NCBI RefSeq assembly: GCF_947331465.1
Contig: NZ_CAMZOK010000002.1
Coordinates: 620,001-684,000, forward strand
Source of the DNA: Shimia sp. Alg240-R146
Lineage (GTDB): Bacteria; Pseudomonadota; Alphaproteobacteria; Rhodobacterales; Rhodobacteraceae
Length of the DNA stretch: 64,000 nt
Direction of reading: 5' to 3'
Within the stretch, counting starts at the first letter, position 1. Each line of letters starts with the position of its first letter. A program made the translations under genes and the position numbers. The notes beneath the pieces were generated by a model. The model was not told the DNA's origin. It was given only the letters and a program-made list of their open reading frames with translations, and searched no databases. Positions 9,615 through 20,180 of this stretch are shown here, one piece after another.

Positions 9615-9920
9615 ATGATTGGACTTGAACATTACCTGGGCGTGGCGGCGACGTTGTTCGTCATCGGCATCTTCGGCCTCTTCCTGAACCGGAAGAACAT
9701 CATCATCCTGTTGATGTCGATCGAACTCATCCTGCTTTCGGTCAACATCAATCTGGTGGCTTTCTCCAGCTTTCTGGGCGATCTCGTCGGGCAGGTCTTC
9801 ACGCTCTTCGTGCTGACAGTGGCCGCAGCCGAGGCCGCCATCGGCCTTGCGATCCTTGTGTCCTTCTTCCGCAACCGTGGCTCGATCGCGGTCGAAGATG
9901 TCAACGTGATGAAAGGCTGA
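9615..9920 (+). CDS. nuoK: NADH-quinone oxidoreductase subunit K
   Basis: 101-residue three-helix complex I membrane subunit. The helix-2 sequence [20 protein letters not shown] has the conserved membrane glutamate (about residue 37), and a second acidic residue lies in the [13 protein letters not shown] helix; both serve proton transfer in the family. Normal length. Its stop is 4 bases before nuoL. Confidence 0.98.
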   Translation: MIGLEHYLGVAATLFVIGIFGLFLNRKNIIILLMSIELILLSVNINLVAFSSFLGDLVGQVFTLFVLTVAAAEAAIGLAILVSFFRNRGSIAVEDVNVMKG

Positions 9921-9924
9921 TCAG

Positions 9925-12078
9925 ATGATCTTCAAGACTATCCTGTTTGCGCCTCTGATCGGCGCCCTCATCGCTGGCTTCGGCTGGCGCATGATCGGTG
10001 AGAAGGCGGCGCAGGTTGTGACAACGTCGCTCTTGTTCCTCGCCTGTTTGCTCAGCTGGATCGTGTTCCTGCGCGGCGCACAGTTGGACGAAGCTGTGCA
10101 CATCATGACCTTCATCCAATCGGGTCACTTGGACACGTCCTGGTCGATCCGCGTGGATCGTCTGACCACCACGATGCTGATTGTGGTGACGTCGGTCTCC
10201 GCCCTCGTGCACCTCTACAGCTTTGGCTACATGGCGCATGACGAACATTGGGGCGAGGGCGAGAACTACAAAGCGCGCTTCTTTGCCTATCTGTCGTTCT
10301 TCACATTCGCCATGTTGATGCTGGTGACCTCTGACAACCTTGTGCAGATGTTCTTTGGCTGGGAAGGCGTGGGCGTCGCGTCCTATCTTCTGATTGGCTT
10401 TTACTACAAGAAGCCCTCGGCCAACGCCGCCGCCATCAAAGCCTTTGTGGTCAATCGTGTCGGTGACTTCGGCTTTGCGCTGGGTATCTTTGGTCTGTTT
10501 ATGCTGACCGACAGCATCCAGTTCGACACGATCTTTGCCGCAGCACCCGCGATTGCAGAAACCGACATCACCTTCTTGTGGCGCGATTGGAACGCAGCGA
10601 ACCTTTTGGCCTTCTTGCTGTTTGTCGGCGCGATGGGCAAGTCGGCGCAATTGTTCCTGCACACTTGGTTGCCTGACGCGATGGAAGGCCCGACACCCGT
10701 GTCGGCGCTCATTCACGCCGCAACCATGGTGACCGCAGGTGTCTTCCTTGTCTGCCGCATGTCGCCTCTGATGGAATACGCACCCGAAGCCATGTCGATT
10801 GTGGTCTTTATCGGTGCCTCGACCGCCTTTGTCGCGGCGACCATTGGCCTTGTGCAAAACGACATCAAACGCGTGATTGCCTACTCAACCATGTCCCAGC
10901 TTGGCTACATGTTCGTAGCCGCTGGCGTTGGTGTCTACTCGGCCGCCATGTTCCACCTCTTCACGCACGCCTTCTTCAAAGCGATGTTGTTCCTTGGCGC
11001 AGGCTCCGTGATCCACGCGATGCACCACGAGCAAGACATGCGCAACTACGGTGGTCTGCGTAAGAAGATCCCGTATACTTTTGGCGCTATGATGATCGGC
11101 ACGCTCGCCATCACCGGCGTCGGTATCCCGCTGACACACATCGGTTTCGCAGGCTTCCTGTCGAAAGATGCAATCATCGAAAGCGCTTGGGCTGGCACCA
11201 TGGGCGGCTATGGCTTCTGGATGCTGGTTGTGGCGGCCTTGTTCACCAGCTTCTACAGCTGGCGCCTGATCTTCCTGACGTTCTACGGCACCCCGCGCGG
11301 CAACAAGCACACGCACGACCACGCGCACGAGAGCCCGACCATTATGCTGGTGCCACTGGGCGCACTTGCGCTTGGCGCGATCTTTGCCGGTATGATCTGG
11401 TACAACGGCTTCTTTGGTGACCATGCCAGCGTGAACAAATTCTTTGGCATTCCTGACCACCACGCCGAGGCCAGCGAGGGCCACGCAGATGATCACGCTG
11501 ACGATCATGCCAACGCCGATGACAGCCATGATGACGGCCATGCTGATGATCACGGTGATGACCATGCGGCGATGCACGACGATCCGGCCCACGCGGTCAT
11601 CGCTGCCGCACATCACGGCGAGGCGCCCAAGGGTGCGATTTTCATGCATCCTGACAACCACGTCATGGACGACGCGCACCATGCCCCGAAATGGGTCAAG
11701 GTAAGCCCCTTTGTTGCGATGGTTATCGGTCTGCTGACGGCGCTGTGGTTCTACATCTGGAACCCGTCGATGCCCGCCAAGCTGGCGGCAAGCCAACGTC
11801 CGCTTTATCTGTTCCTGCTCAACAAATGGTACTTTGACGAACTCTACGACGTCGTCTTTGTGCGTCCAGCCAGCGCCATCGGCCGTTTCCTGTGGAAGCG
11901 GGGCGACGGCACCGTGATTGACGGAACCCTCAATGGCATCGCCATGGGCTTTATCCCTTGGGCAACCCGCCTCGCAGGTAAGGCACAGTCCGGCTACATC
12001 TTCACATACGCCCTTGCCATGGTGCTTGGCATCGTGGCCCTGATCACTTGGATGACGCTCAGCGGAGGAGCGCACTGA
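9925..12078 (+). CDS. nuoL: NADH-quinone oxidoreductase subunit L, with His/Asp-rich insert
   Basis: Antiporter-like proton-pumping subunit at the distal end of the membrane arm (717 residues), with the long lateral helix at the C-terminus. Proton-channel sequences include [17 protein letters not shown] and [20 protein letters not shown]. An insert at about residues 460-592 is extremely rich in His and Asp (runs such as [20 protein letters not shown]) and lies between transmembrane segments, so probably on one membrane face. That composition suggests metal binding, which is inference. The stop overlaps the nuoM start by one base (TGATG). Confidence 0.97.
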   Translation: MIFKTILFAPLIGALIAGFGWRMIGEKAAQVVTTSLLFLACLLSWIVFLRGAQLDEAVHIMTFIQSGHLDTSWSIRVDRLTTTMLIVVTSVSALVHLYSFGYMAHDEHWGEGENYKARFFAYLSFFTFAMLMLVTSDNLVQMFFGWEGVGVASYLLIGFYYKKPSANAAAIKAFVVNRVGDFGFALGIFGLFMLTDSIQFDTIFAAAPAIAETDITFLWRDWNAANLLAFLLFVGAMGKSAQLFLHTWLPDAMEGPTPVSALIHAATMVTAGVFLVCRMSPLMEYAPEAMSIVVFIGASTAFVAATIGLVQNDIKRVIAYSTMSQLGYMFVAAGVGVYSAAMFHLFTHAFFKAMLFLGAGSVIHAMHHEQDMRNYGGLRKKIPYTFGAMMIGTLAITGVGIPLTHIGFAGFLSKDAIIESAWAGTMGGYGFWMLVVAALFTSFYSWRLIFLTFYGTPRGNKHTHDHAHESPTIMLVPLGALALGAIFAGMIWYNGFFGDHASVNKFFGIPDHHAEASEGHADDHADDHANADDSHDDGHADDHGDDHAAMHDDPAHAVIAAAHHGEAPKGAIFMHPDNHVMDDAHHAPKWVKVSPFVAMVIGLLTALWFYIWNPSMPAKLAASQRPLYLFLLNKWYFDELYDVVFVRPASAIGRFLWKRGDGTVIDGTLNGIAMGFIPWATRLAGKAQSGYIFTYALAMVLGIVALITWMTLSGGAH

Positions 12079-13625
12079 TGAACGAACTTCTCCTCACACT
12101 CCTGACTTTCATCCCAACAGGGGCGGCGGTGATCCTCGCAGTCTTTTTGCGCGGCGATGACGCAGCGGCGAACCGCAATGCAAAATGGGTTGCTCTTTCG
12201 ACCACCACCATCACCTTCTTGGTGTCGCTCTTTGTGCTGGCCGGATTTGACCCCTCTGACACGGGCATGCAGTTCGTCGAGGACTACACATGGCTGATGG
12301 GTCTGAACTACAAGATGGGTGTCGATGGCATCTCCATCCTGTTTGTCATGCTCACAACTTTCATGATGCCTTTGGTGATCTGGTCCAGCTGGGACGTCAC
12401 TCACCGCGTCAAGGAATACATGATCGCCTTCCTGCTGCTGGAAACACTGATGCTCGGCGTCTTCATGGCGCTGGATCTGATCCTGTTTTACATGTTCTTT
12501 GAAGCAGGCCTGATCCCGATGTTCCTGATCATTGGCATCTGGGGCGGCAAAAACCGCATCTATGCCAGCTTCAAGTTCTTCCTCTACACGTTGCTCGGCT
12601 CCGTGCTGATGCTGGTGGCGATGGTGGCAATGTACAGCCAAGCGGGCACCACAGACATCGTTGCACTATCGGAATTCAACTTTGGTTCCGAAACCATGTC
12701 GGTGCTTGGCATCACTGTGGTCGGGGGCATGCAAACTCTGATGTTCCTTGCCTTCTTCGCGTCCTTCGCGGTGAAAATGCCGATGTGGCCGGTGCACACC
12801 TGGTTGCCCGACGCGCACGTTCAGGCGCCTACAGCAGGGTCCGTCGTACTTGCGGCAATCCTGCTCAAGATGGGTGGCTACGGCTTCCTGCGCTTCAGCT
12901 TGCCGATGTTCCCGATTGGGGCAGAGGTGCTGACACCGCTGATCCTGTGGATGAGCGCCATCGCGATTGTCTACACGTCGCTCGTGGCGCTGGTCCAAGA
13001 AGACATGAAGAAGCTGATCGCCTACAGCTCGGTGGCTCACATGGGCTACGTGACCATGGGCATCTTTGCCGCCAACCAACAGGGTATCGACGGTGCGATC
13101 TTCCAGATGATCAGCCACGGCTTTATCTCCGGCGCGCTCTTCCTGTGCGTGGGCGTGATCTATGACCGCATGCACACACGCGAGATCGACGCCTACGGCG
13201 GCCTCGTGAACCGGATGCCGGCTTATGCGCTGATCTTCATGTTCTTCACCATGGCCAACGTTGGCCTGCCGGGCACCTCGGGCTTTGTCGGCGAATTCCT
13301 GACACTGATGGGTATCTTCAAGGTCAACACCTGGGTGGCGCTGGTCGCAACCTCCGGCGTGATCCTTTCGGCGGCGTATGCCCTGTGGCTCTACCGCCGC
13401 GTGGTGCTGGGCGACCTGATCAAGGAAAGCCTCAAGACCATCAGCGACATGACCGCCCGCGAAAAGTGGATCTTTGCGCCACTGGTGGCCATGACCCTGA
13501 TCCTCGGCGTCGCGCCCTGGCTGGTGCTCGACATCATCGGGCCATCGGTTGAAAACCTCGTATCCAATTATCAAACCGCACTGGACCACGGCGCTGCTGC
13601 CGCCGGCCAAGCGGTATCTCATTAA
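12078..13625 (+). CDS. nuoM: NADH-quinone oxidoreductase subunit M
   Basis: Antiporter-like proton-pumping subunit (515 residues, about 14 helices). Conserved [21 protein letters not shown] with the channel glutamate is near residues 138-158, and the channel lysine region is [20 protein letters not shown]. The ATG at 12078 overlaps the nuoL stop; an upstream in-frame ATG at 12048 lies inside nuoL. Normal length. nuoN follows after 14 bases with GGAGAG. Confidence 0.97.
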   Translation: MNELLLTLLTFIPTGAAVILAVFLRGDDAAANRNAKWVALSTTTITFLVSLFVLAGFDPSDTGMQFVEDYTWLMGLNYKMGVDGISILFVMLTTFMMPLVIWSSWDVTHRVKEYMIAFLLLETLMLGVFMALDLILFYMFFEAGLIPMFLIIGIWGGKNRIYASFKFFLYTLLGSVLMLVAMVAMYSQAGTTDIVALSEFNFGSETMSVLGITVVGGMQTLMFLAFFASFAVKMPMWPVHTWLPDAHVQAPTAGSVVLAAILLKMGGYGFLRFSLPMFPIGAEVLTPLILWMSAIAIVYTSLVALVQEDMKKLIAYSSVAHMGYVTMGIFAANQQGIDGAIFQMISHGFISGALFLCVGVIYDRMHTREIDAYGGLVNRMPAYALIFMFFTMANVGLPGTSGFVGEFLTLMGIFKVNTWVALVATSGVILSAAYALWLYRRVVLGDLIKESLKTISDMTAREKWIFAPLVAMTLILGVAPWLVLDIIGPSVENLVSNYQTALDHGAAAAGQAVSH

Positions 13626-13639
13626 GGAGAGCTTGAGAC

Positions 13640-15079
13640 ATGATCCAGGCTGATCTGAATATTATCCTGCCGGAGATCCTGCTGTCGGTGTACGCGATGG
13701 TGGCGCTTGTTGCTGCGGTCTACACCGGCAAAGACAAGATCGCGCCGATGCTGACTTGGCTGACGGCCGCCGCCTTTGTGCTCATCGGCGTGTGGATCGG
13801 CATGTCCGGCGAGGGGACAAACTCCGCCTTTGACGGCATGTTCACCGACGACGCGTTCTCGAGGTTTGCCAAAGTTGCGATCCTGCTGTCGGCAGCGGCG
13901 GTTCTCGTGATGGGGCAGGAATACATGCAACGTCGCGGCATGTTGCGCTTTGAATACCCTATTCTGGTGACGCTTGCCGTTGTTGGTATGATGATGATGG
14001 TCTCCGCAGGCGATCTGATGGCGCTTTACATGGGCCTCGAGCTACAATCGCTCGCGCTTTATGTGGTGGCGTCCATGCGCCGCGACAGCGTCAAATCTAC
14101 TGAGGCAGGCATGAAGTACTTCGTGCTTGGTGCGCTCAGCTCGGGCTTGCTGCTTTATGGCGCCTCGCTGGTCTACGGCTTTGCCGGCACCACCAAGTTC
14201 GCGGGTATCATCGAAGCCGCCGGCCACGGCCAGACCCCACTTGGACTGCTGTTTGGTCTGACATTTGTAACTGCCGGTCTGGCGTTCAAAGTCTCCGCCG
14301 TGCCGTTCCACATGTGGACGCCGGATGTTTACGAAGGCGCACCAACGCCAATCACTGCCTTCTTTGCAACCGCGCCCAAGATTGCTGCGATGGGCCTGTT
14401 CGCCCGTGTGCTGCACGATGCCTTTGGCGGCGTGGTTGGCGACTGGCAACAGATTTTGGCGTTGCTGTCGGTGCTGTCGATGTTTCTTGGTGCGGTGGCC
14501 GCGATTGGCCAAACCAACATCAAACGTCTGATGGCATATTCTTCGATTGCCCATATGGGCTACGCGTTGATGGGTCTCGCCGCAGGTACCGCCTTTGGTG
14601 TCGAGGCGATGCTGGTCTACATGGCGATCTACGTCACCATGAACATCGGAACCTTTGCCTTTATTCTGTCGATGGAAAAAGACGGCCAGCCGGTTGTCGA
14701 CATCGCATCGCTCAACATGTTCTCCAGGCGCGACCCGGTCAAAGCACTGGCGGTTTTGTTGCTGATGTTCTCGCTGGCAGGGGTGCCGCCATTGGTGGGC
14801 TTCTTCGGTAAGTTCTACGTTTTGCGTGCCGCCTATGACGCGGGTCTGGCATGGCTGGCGGTGATGGGTGTGATTGCGTCGGTGATCGGCGCCTATTATT
14901 ACCTGCGCATCGTCTACTACATGTACTTTGGCGAAGAGAATGACGACTTGGACAAAAACCGCGCGCCGGTGCTGCACGTCTTCCTTGTGGTTGCCGCCGC
15001 GATGATGCTGCTGGGGATTGTGAATCTCTTTGGCGTCGAAGGGGCCGCGCAAGCCGCGTCCATGGCGTTGGTGAAGTGA
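13640..15079 (+). CDS. nuoN: NADH-quinone oxidoreductase subunit N
   Basis: Third antiporter-like subunit of complex I (479 residues), next to NuoK. Conserved [17 protein letters not shown] carries the channel glutamate, and [20 protein letters not shown] the channel lysine. Last gene of the nuo operon; a strong intrinsic terminator follows at 15108. Confidence 0.97.
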   Translation: MIQADLNIILPEILLSVYAMVALVAAVYTGKDKIAPMLTWLTAAAFVLIGVWIGMSGEGTNSAFDGMFTDDAFSRFAKVAILLSAAAVLVMGQEYMQRRGMLRFEYPILVTLAVVGMMMMVSAGDLMALYMGLELQSLALYVVASMRRDSVKSTEAGMKYFVLGALSSGLLLYGASLVYGFAGTTKFAGIIEAAGHGQTPLGLLFGLTFVTAGLAFKVSAVPFHMWTPDVYEGAPTPITAFFATAPKIAAMGLFARVLHDAFGGVVGDWQQILALLSVLSMFLGAVAAIGQTNIKRLMAYSSIAHMGYALMGLAAGTAFGVEAMLVYMAIYVTMNIGTFAFILSMEKDGQPVVDIASLNMFSRRDPVKALAVLLLMFSLAGVPPLVGFFGKFYVLRAAYDAGLAWLAVMGVIASVIGAYYYLRIVYYMYFGEENDDLDKNRAPVLHVFLVVAAAMMLLGIVNLFGVEGAAQAASMALVK

Positions 15080-15107
15080 ACCTTCTCTGACCCTGTCAAG
15101 TTTACCG

Positions 15108-15138
15108 ACGGCGCGCCCATTGTTGGGCGCGCCGTTTT
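15108..15138 (+). terminator. intrinsic terminator closing the nuo operon
   Basis: A perfect 12-bp G+C-rich stem (15108-15119 with 15124-15135), a 4-base loop TTGT, and TTTT, then GC and another TTTT. Located 28 bases after nuoN. Confidence 0.93.
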
Positions 15139-15287
15139 GCTTTTGAGCCTTGAAAATGCCACCGCCGCGATACCGACGGGATACAGACGTATTGCCGACC
15201 CTAAATTTTCACCCAAATACTGGCGGATATGGCCAAGGGAGGCTAGAACCGCGCGATGATGCATCTGACCCTGATAAGGCTCTCCTC

Positions 15288-16040
15288 ATGACCACATGGC
15301 CCCAAGGATACGGCCGCCGCGTGCTGGCCGAAGTCGACAGCACCAACGCCGAAGCCGCGCGCATTGCAGGCGGTCTCGCTGGTCCTGAATGGATATTGGG
15401 CCTGCGCCAGACCGCTGGCCGAGGTCGCCGCGGCAGAGCGTGGAACGATCCGGTCGGCAATTTTGCGGCAACCCTTGTGATGCGCCCAACCGAGGCGCCC
15501 GATCAGGTGGCACTGCGCTCGTTCGTGGCCTCGCTGGCGTTGTTTGATACCTTTGTGCAGGCAACCGGCCGCGTTGATGGATTGACCCTCAAATGGCCCA
15601 ATGACGTGCTGCTCAATGGCGGCAAGGTGGCGGGTATCTTGTTGGAAAGCGCAGGCTTTTCTGGCGGAAGTGTCAGCCACATCGCGATTGGGATAGGCGT
15701 GAATTTGCAGCATGCACCCGGCGCGGAAAGCGTTGAACAAGGCGCGACGCGCCCTGTGTCTTTGCTGTCCGAAACCGGTGCCAACGTGGATCCGGAAACC
15801 TTCCTTGATCTGCTGGCCGAGGCTTATGCCCATTGGGAGACGCAATTTGCCACCTATGGATTTGCCCCAATTCGCACCGCATGGTTGGCCCGCGCTGCCC
15901 GTTTGGGAGAGGTGATCACGGCCCGCACCACCCGTGACGAAACGACCGGAACGTTTGAGACGGTGGACTCGCAGGGCAATCTGGTGTTGAACACCGCAAA
16001 AGGCCGCGTGGCAATTCCCGCAGCCGACATCTTTTTCTGA
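15288..16040 (+). CDS. birA: biotin--[acetyl-CoA-carboxylase] ligase (no repressor domain)
   Basis: 250-residue biotin protein ligase that makes biotinyl-AMP and transfers biotin to acyl-CoA carboxylase subunits. The catalytic glycine-rich loop is GRGRRGRAW (about residues 44-52), the biotin/AMP-site sequence LKWPNDVLLNGGKVAGIL about 101-118, and the C-terminal beta-barrel is present. There is no N-terminal helix-turn-helix, so it should not repress biotin synthesis as E. coli BirA does. The ATG at 15288 begins directly at the catalytic domain. It sits downstream of nuo and upstream of coaX, as in other Rhodobacteraceae. Confidence 0.92.
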   Translation: MTTWPQGYGRRVLAEVDSTNAEAARIAGGLAGPEWILGLRQTAGRGRRGRAWNDPVGNFAATLVMRPTEAPDQVALRSFVASLALFDTFVQATGRVDGLTLKWPNDVLLNGGKVAGILLESAGFSGGSVSHIAIGIGVNLQHAPGAESVEQGATRPVSLLSETGANVDPETFLDLLAEAYAHWETQFATYGFAPIRTAWLARAARLGEVITARTTRDETTGTFETVDSQGNLVLNTAKGRVAIPAADIFF

Positions 16041-16064
16041 GCACCCTTAGAGGGATCACCGCCT

Positions 16065-16841
16065 ATGCTTCTGGCCATTGACTGCGGCAACACCAATACC
16101 GTCTTCTCGATCTGGGATGGCGAGAAATTCTTATGTACTTTAAGGACTTCGACCCACCACGCCCGGACGGCGGACGCCTACTTCACGTGGTATTCGACGC
16201 TGATCAATCACTATGGCATCAAGACCGACATCACCGATGTGATCATTTCATCAACGGTGCCGCGGGTTGTCTTTAACTTGCGTGTTTTTGCGGATCGGTT
16301 TTTCAATTGCCGCCCTTTGGTGATTGGCAAGCCGGAATGCAAACTGCCCGTTACGCCCCGCGTTGACAAAGGCACACAGCCTGGCCCCGACCGTCTGGCG
16401 AACGCCGTCGCCGCTTTTGACCGTCACGGCGGCAATGTGGTGGTTGTAGACTTTGGAACAGCAACCAACTTTGACGTGGTTGCTGAGGACGGCGCTTATG
16501 TTGGCGGCGTGATCGCACCCGGTGTGAACCTCAGCCTGGAAGCTTTGCACTCAGGTGCTGCAGCCTTGCCGCACGTCGACATCAGTCAACCCGAAAAAGT
16601 GATTGGCACCAATACTGTAGGCTGCATCCAATCCGGTGTTTTCTGGGGATACACCGGCCTGATCGAAGGCATTATATCGCGTATCAAAGTCGAATTCGGC
16701 TCTCCGATGAAGGTGGTTGGTACCGGTGGGTTGGCGCCACTTTTCGAGCAGGGCGAACACTTGTTTGACACCATCGAAGACGACTTAACGATGCACGGCC
16801 TGACCGTGATCCATGATTATAATAAGGAGCAGGGCGCATGA
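16065..16841 (+). CDS. coaX: type III pantothenate kinase
   Basis: 258-residue CoaX, catalysing ATP-dependent phosphorylation of pantothenate, the first step of coenzyme A synthesis. The N-terminal phosphate-binding motif DCGNTNTVFSIWDG (residues 5-18), PGPDRLANAVAA near 107-118, VVDFGTATNFD near 127-137 and GGVIAPGVNLS are characteristic of the ASKHA-fold type III enzymes. Normal length. Its stop overlaps the RNase J start by 4 bases. Confidence 0.95.
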   Translation: MLLAIDCGNTNTVFSIWDGEKFLCTLRTSTHHARTADAYFTWYSTLINHYGIKTDITDVIISSTVPRVVFNLRVFADRFFNCRPLVIGKPECKLPVTPRVDKGTQPGPDRLANAVAAFDRHGGNVVVVDFGTATNFDVVAEDGAYVGGVIAPGVNLSLEALHSGAAALPHVDISQPEKVIGTNTVGCIQSGVFWGYTGLIEGIISRIKVEFGSPMKVVGTGGLAPLFEQGEHLFDTIEDDLTMHGLTVIHDYNKEQGA

Positions 16842-18502
16842 GCGACCGCTTGATCTATCTGCCTTTGGGCGGCTCCGGCGAAATTGGCATGAATGCCTAC
16901 GTCTATGGCTACGGCCCGCAGGAAAAGGAGCGCCTGATCCTTGTGGACATTGGCGTGGCGTTTTCCGATATGGAATCCAGCCCCGGCGTTGACCTGATCT
17001 TCGCTGACATCCGTTGGCTGGAGAAAAACAAAGATCGGCTGGAGGCGGTGTTTATCACCCACGGCCACGAAGACCACATCGGCGCAATTGGGCATTACTG
17101 GGAAAAGCTGGGTGTACCGGTGTATGCCCGTGCCTTCACAGCCAATCTCGCACGCCACAAAATGGCGGACCGTGGTCAGCCCGAAGACGTCGTGCGCACG
17201 GTATCCGCCTGGCCTGAAATGACAGAGGCAGGGCCGTTCAATGTTGGTTTCTTGCCAATTAGTCACTCAATTCCTGAAAGCGCGGCACTGGTGATCGACA
17301 GTCCGGCGGGACGCGTGATCCATTCTGGTGACTTTAAGCTGGATGAAACGCCGGTCGTCGGCGAAGCCTTTGAGCCGGAACTCTGGAAAGAAGTTTGCAA
17401 AGACGGTGTGCGAGCGCTGATCTGTGACAGTACCAATGTCTTCTCACCTCACGAAGGCCGTTCCGAGGCCAGCGTCGGTCCCGAAATCGAAGCACTTGTC
17501 GCGGCGGCGCCCAATATGGTGGTGGCGACAACTTTCGCCTCCAACGTGGCGCGCGTAAAAACGTTGGCGGAAGCCGGCCAGCGGGCAGGGCGGTCGATCT
17601 GCCTGATGGGGCGTGCTATGCGCCGCATGGTAGAAGCGGCAATCACGACGGGCGTTCTTACGGATTTCCCTAAAGTGGTTAGCCCAGAGGACGCGGCTTC
17701 TATGCCCCGCGAAAACCTGATGCTCTTGGTGACCGGATCACAAGGCGAGCATCGTGCTGCGAGTGCCCAGCTTGCACGCGGCAAATACAACGGCATCACA
17801 CTGAAAGAAGGTGACCTTTTCCTCTTCAGCTCCAAAACCATTCCAGGCAATGAACGTGGTGTCATCCGCATTATCAACCAGCTTTCAGAGCAGGGTGTCG
17901 ATGTGGTGGACGACAGTACCGGAAAATACCACGTGTCCGGCCACGCAAACCGGCCGGACTTGTTGCGGCTGCATGAGGTCGTGAACCCAGTGATGGTGAT
18001 CCCGAACCACGGCGAACACCGGCATTTGCGCGAACATGCAAAGCTGGCCAATGAGGCTGGCCGCGCATCAATTGTGGCTGTCAACGGCACGATGCTGGAC
18101 CTATCCGGCGAACAACCGTCAATCACCGGCTATGTGGAAACAGGGCGCGTCTATCTGGATGGCGCCGTGCAAATAGGCGCGATGGATGGGATTGTCCGGG
18201 ATCGTTTGCGTATGGCGATGAATGGTCATGTGACGGTCAACATTCTTCTTGATGAAGACGACGAACCATTGGGCGAAGCTTGGGTCGATTTAAAAGGGTT
18301 GCCTGAATTGGGCCGGTCAGACGCGCCCCTGGTGGATGTGTTGGAAGAAGATTTGACACAATTTCTGGGCCGCGCGGGCGCAAAGACGCTCGCAAATGAC
18401 GACAAGCTGGAAGGCGAGTTGCGTCGAATTTCACGCAATACATCGCGTGACGAGATTGGCAAAAAGCCGGAAGTTACAGTGATTATTAGCCGTCTGAGCT
18501 AA
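16838..18502 (+). CDS. rnj: ribonuclease J
   Basis: 554-residue metallo-beta-lactamase/beta-CASP nuclease with expected 5'-to-3' exo- and endonuclease activity in mRNA decay and rRNA maturation. The metal-binding motif HGHEDHIGA starts at residue 74. Further ligands lie in PISHSIPES and HSGDFKLD, and the C-terminal HVSGHANR motif is present. Starts ATG overlapping coaX (ATGA). The trailing region is closed by a bidirectional terminator. The coupling with coaX is a known Rhodobacteraceae arrangement. Confidence 0.95.
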   Translation: MSDRLIYLPLGGSGEIGMNAYVYGYGPQEKERLILVDIGVAFSDMESSPGVDLIFADIRWLEKNKDRLEAVFITHGHEDHIGAIGHYWEKLGVPVYARAFTANLARHKMADRGQPEDVVRTVSAWPEMTEAGPFNVGFLPISHSIPESAALVIDSPAGRVIHSGDFKLDETPVVGEAFEPELWKEVCKDGVRALICDSTNVFSPHEGRSEASVGPEIEALVAAAPNMVVATTFASNVARVKTLAEAGQRAGRSICLMGRAMRRMVEAAITTGVLTDFPKVVSPEDAASMPRENLMLLVTGSQGEHRAASAQLARGKYNGITLKEGDLFLFSSKTIPGNERGVIRIINQLSEQGVDVVDDSTGKYHVSGHANRPDLLRLHEVVNPVMVIPNHGEHRHLREHAKLANEAGRASIVAVNGTMLDLSGEQPSITGYVETGRVYLDGAVQIGAMDGIVRDRLRMAMNGHVTVNILLDEDDEPLGEAWVDLKGLPELGRSDAPLVDVLEEDLTQFLGRAGAKTLANDDKLEGELRRISRNTSRDEIGKKPEVTVIISRLS

Positions 18503-18533
18503 CAGTCGCTGAACTGAATTTCGATCTGAAAAC

Positions 18534-18566
18534 AAAAAAGGGGACCGCGCTGCGATCCCCTTTCTC
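18534..18566. terminator. bidirectional intrinsic terminator between rnj and DEAD-box helicase
   Basis: An A-run, then GGGGA (18540-18544), a loop containing GCGCTGC, TCCCC (18556-18560) and TTTCTCTATTTT. The A-run/T-run symmetry serves both convergent genes. Confidence 0.85.
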
Positions 18567-18583
18567 TATTTTGTGTTTAAGCT

Positions 18584-20008
18584 TTAGCCCGCGCGACGCT
18601 CGTCAAAGCTCAGCGCAATAAAGCTGGGCATGTGATCACCCATGCCGACAACCTTGTTGTCGTCGCGGCGGTCATTGCGACCGCGTCCGCCACGCGACCT
18701 AGACGACTTGTTGCGTGGCTCCTCGGTACGCTCCGGTTTTTCTGCCCGCTCAGGTGCAGCCGGGCGTTCCGCTTTTGCTTGGGTTTCCGGCTTGTTGTCT
18801 TGAACCTCAACCGGAGCCTCTTCTTTGGGCTTCGATCTGGTTGCCTTGCGCGGTTCTGATTTGATGGGATTGTCAACGCGAGTGATCTGTTTTTGGATCA
18901 GCGCCTCGACAGCATCAAAAGCCTTCTCATCTCGCGGTGTGCAGATGGTAAATGCTTTGCCTTCGCGACCGGCACGACCGGTGCGTCCAATGCGGTGCAC
19001 ATAATCTTCTGCGTGGCCGGGGACATCAAAGTTGAACACGTGGCTGACGCTTGGAACGTCGAGGCCGCGGGCTGCCACGTCGGAGGCCACAAGTATGCGC
19101 AGATTTCCGTTGCGGAACGAATCCAAAGTGCGCGTGCGCTGGGACTGGTCCAGATCGCCATGGATTGCGGCTGCGTCATAGCCGTATTTCTTTAGTGATT
19201 TCGCGGTGATATCGACTTCTGTCTTGCGGTTACAGAAGATGATCGCGTTGGTGCAGGCTTCGCCTTCGTTGTCCAGAATGGCGCGCAAAACTTTGCGTTT
19301 TTCGCTGCCTTCGCGGTCACGACGGCTGGCTTTGAACATCACCACGCCCTGTTCGATTGTCTCCGATGCAGTCGCCTGACGGGCCACTTCGATGCGTTCG
19401 GGGTTGGACAGGAAGGTGTTGGTGATCCGTTCGATCTCAGGCGCCATGGTGGCGGAGAAGAACAGCGTCTGACGGGTGAAAGGTGTGAGGCCAAAGATGC
19501 GTTCAATATCTGGGATAAAGCCCATGTCGAGCATGCGGTCGGCTTCGTCCACGACCATGACTTTGACGTCGGACAGAATAAGCTTGCCGCGTTCGAAATG
19601 GTCCAGAAGGCGGCCGGGTGTGGCAATCAGAACATCGACGCCTTTGTCGATGATGGCTTCTTGCTCTCTGAAGCTTACTCCGCCGATTAGCAGCGCCTTG
19701 GTTAGCTTCAGATATTTGGAATAGGAATCAAAGTTCTCGGCAACCTGAGCCGCAAGTTCGCGGGTAGGGCAGAGCACAAGGCTGCGTGGCATTCGCGCGC
19801 GCGCGCGGCCTCGGGCCAGAAGAGAAAGCATTGGCAGGGTAAAGGACGCCGTCTTACCTGTGCCGGTTTGAGCAATGCCCAATACGTCACGACCTTCAAG
19901 AGCTGGGGGAATCGCCCCTGCCTGAATGGGAGTTGGCGTTTCGTAACCCGCGTCACTGATCGCTTTCAGCACCTTCGGGTTGAGGTTGAGGTCAGAAAAT
20001 TTTGTCAT
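18584..20008 (-). CDS. DEAD-box ATP-dependent RNA helicase (RhlE-like)
   Basis: 474 residues. Q motif (TPTPIQAGAIP), Walker A AQTGTGKT (about 45-52), PTRELAAQ, TPGRLLDH, DEAD (about 155), SAT, ARGLD and HRIGRTGRAG are all in order, so an active RNA unwinding enzyme for mRNA decay, ribosome assembly or cold adaptation. The tail (about 375-450) is Lys/Arg/Glu-rich, probably disordered and RNA-binding. The start at 20008 is directly preceded by a 15-base inverted repeat that could fold over the ribosome-binding region. Assignment to RhlE rather than another DEAD-box paralogue is tentative. Confidence 0.92.
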   Translation of the reverse strand: MTKFSDLNLNPKVLKAISDAGYETPTPIQAGAIPPALEGRDVLGIAQTGTGKTASFTLPMLSLLARGRARARMPRSLVLCPTRELAAQVAENFDSYSKYLKLTKALLIGGVSFREQEAIIDKGVDVLIATPGRLLDHFERGKLILSDVKVMVVDEADRMLDMGFIPDIERIFGLTPFTRQTLFFSATMAPEIERITNTFLSNPERIEVARQATASETIEQGVVMFKASRRDREGSEKRKVLRAILDNEGEACTNAIIFCNRKTEVDITAKSLKKYGYDAAAIHGDLDQSQRTRTLDSFRNGNLRILVASDVAARGLDVPSVSHVFNFDVPGHAEDYVHRIGRTGRAGREGKAFTICTPRDEKAFDAVEALIQKQITRVDNPIKSEPRKATRSKPKEEAPVEVQDNKPETQAKAERPAAPERAEKPERTEEPRNKSSRSRGGRGRNDRRDDNKVVGMGDHMPSFIALSFDERRAG

Positions 20009-20013
20009 GTGTA

Positions 20014-20028
20014 TCCGTAATTTACGGA
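20014..20028 (-). promoter_or_regulatory. inverted repeat at the helicase ribosome-binding region
   Basis: TCCGTAA-T-TTACGGA is a perfect 7-bp inverted repeat with a 1-base centre, ending 5 bases before the helicase start. As DNA it could be an operator. As RNA the tiny loop is unfavourable unless the central A/T pairs open, and it would contain the only Shine-Dalgarno-like bases. Function inferred. Confidence 0.4.
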
Positions 20029-20180
20029 CACTTTGGGCCCGTACCGGCTGTTTTGGATCAGGCCCGGACGGCCCCGCGCACTGTTGGCGTATCGATCCAT
20101 GGCGCCTTGTATATCAGGAGGCGGCAAGCGTCAACAAAACGGCGCTGTTGCGTGTCGTGTGTTTCCAAATCGGCGACAAT

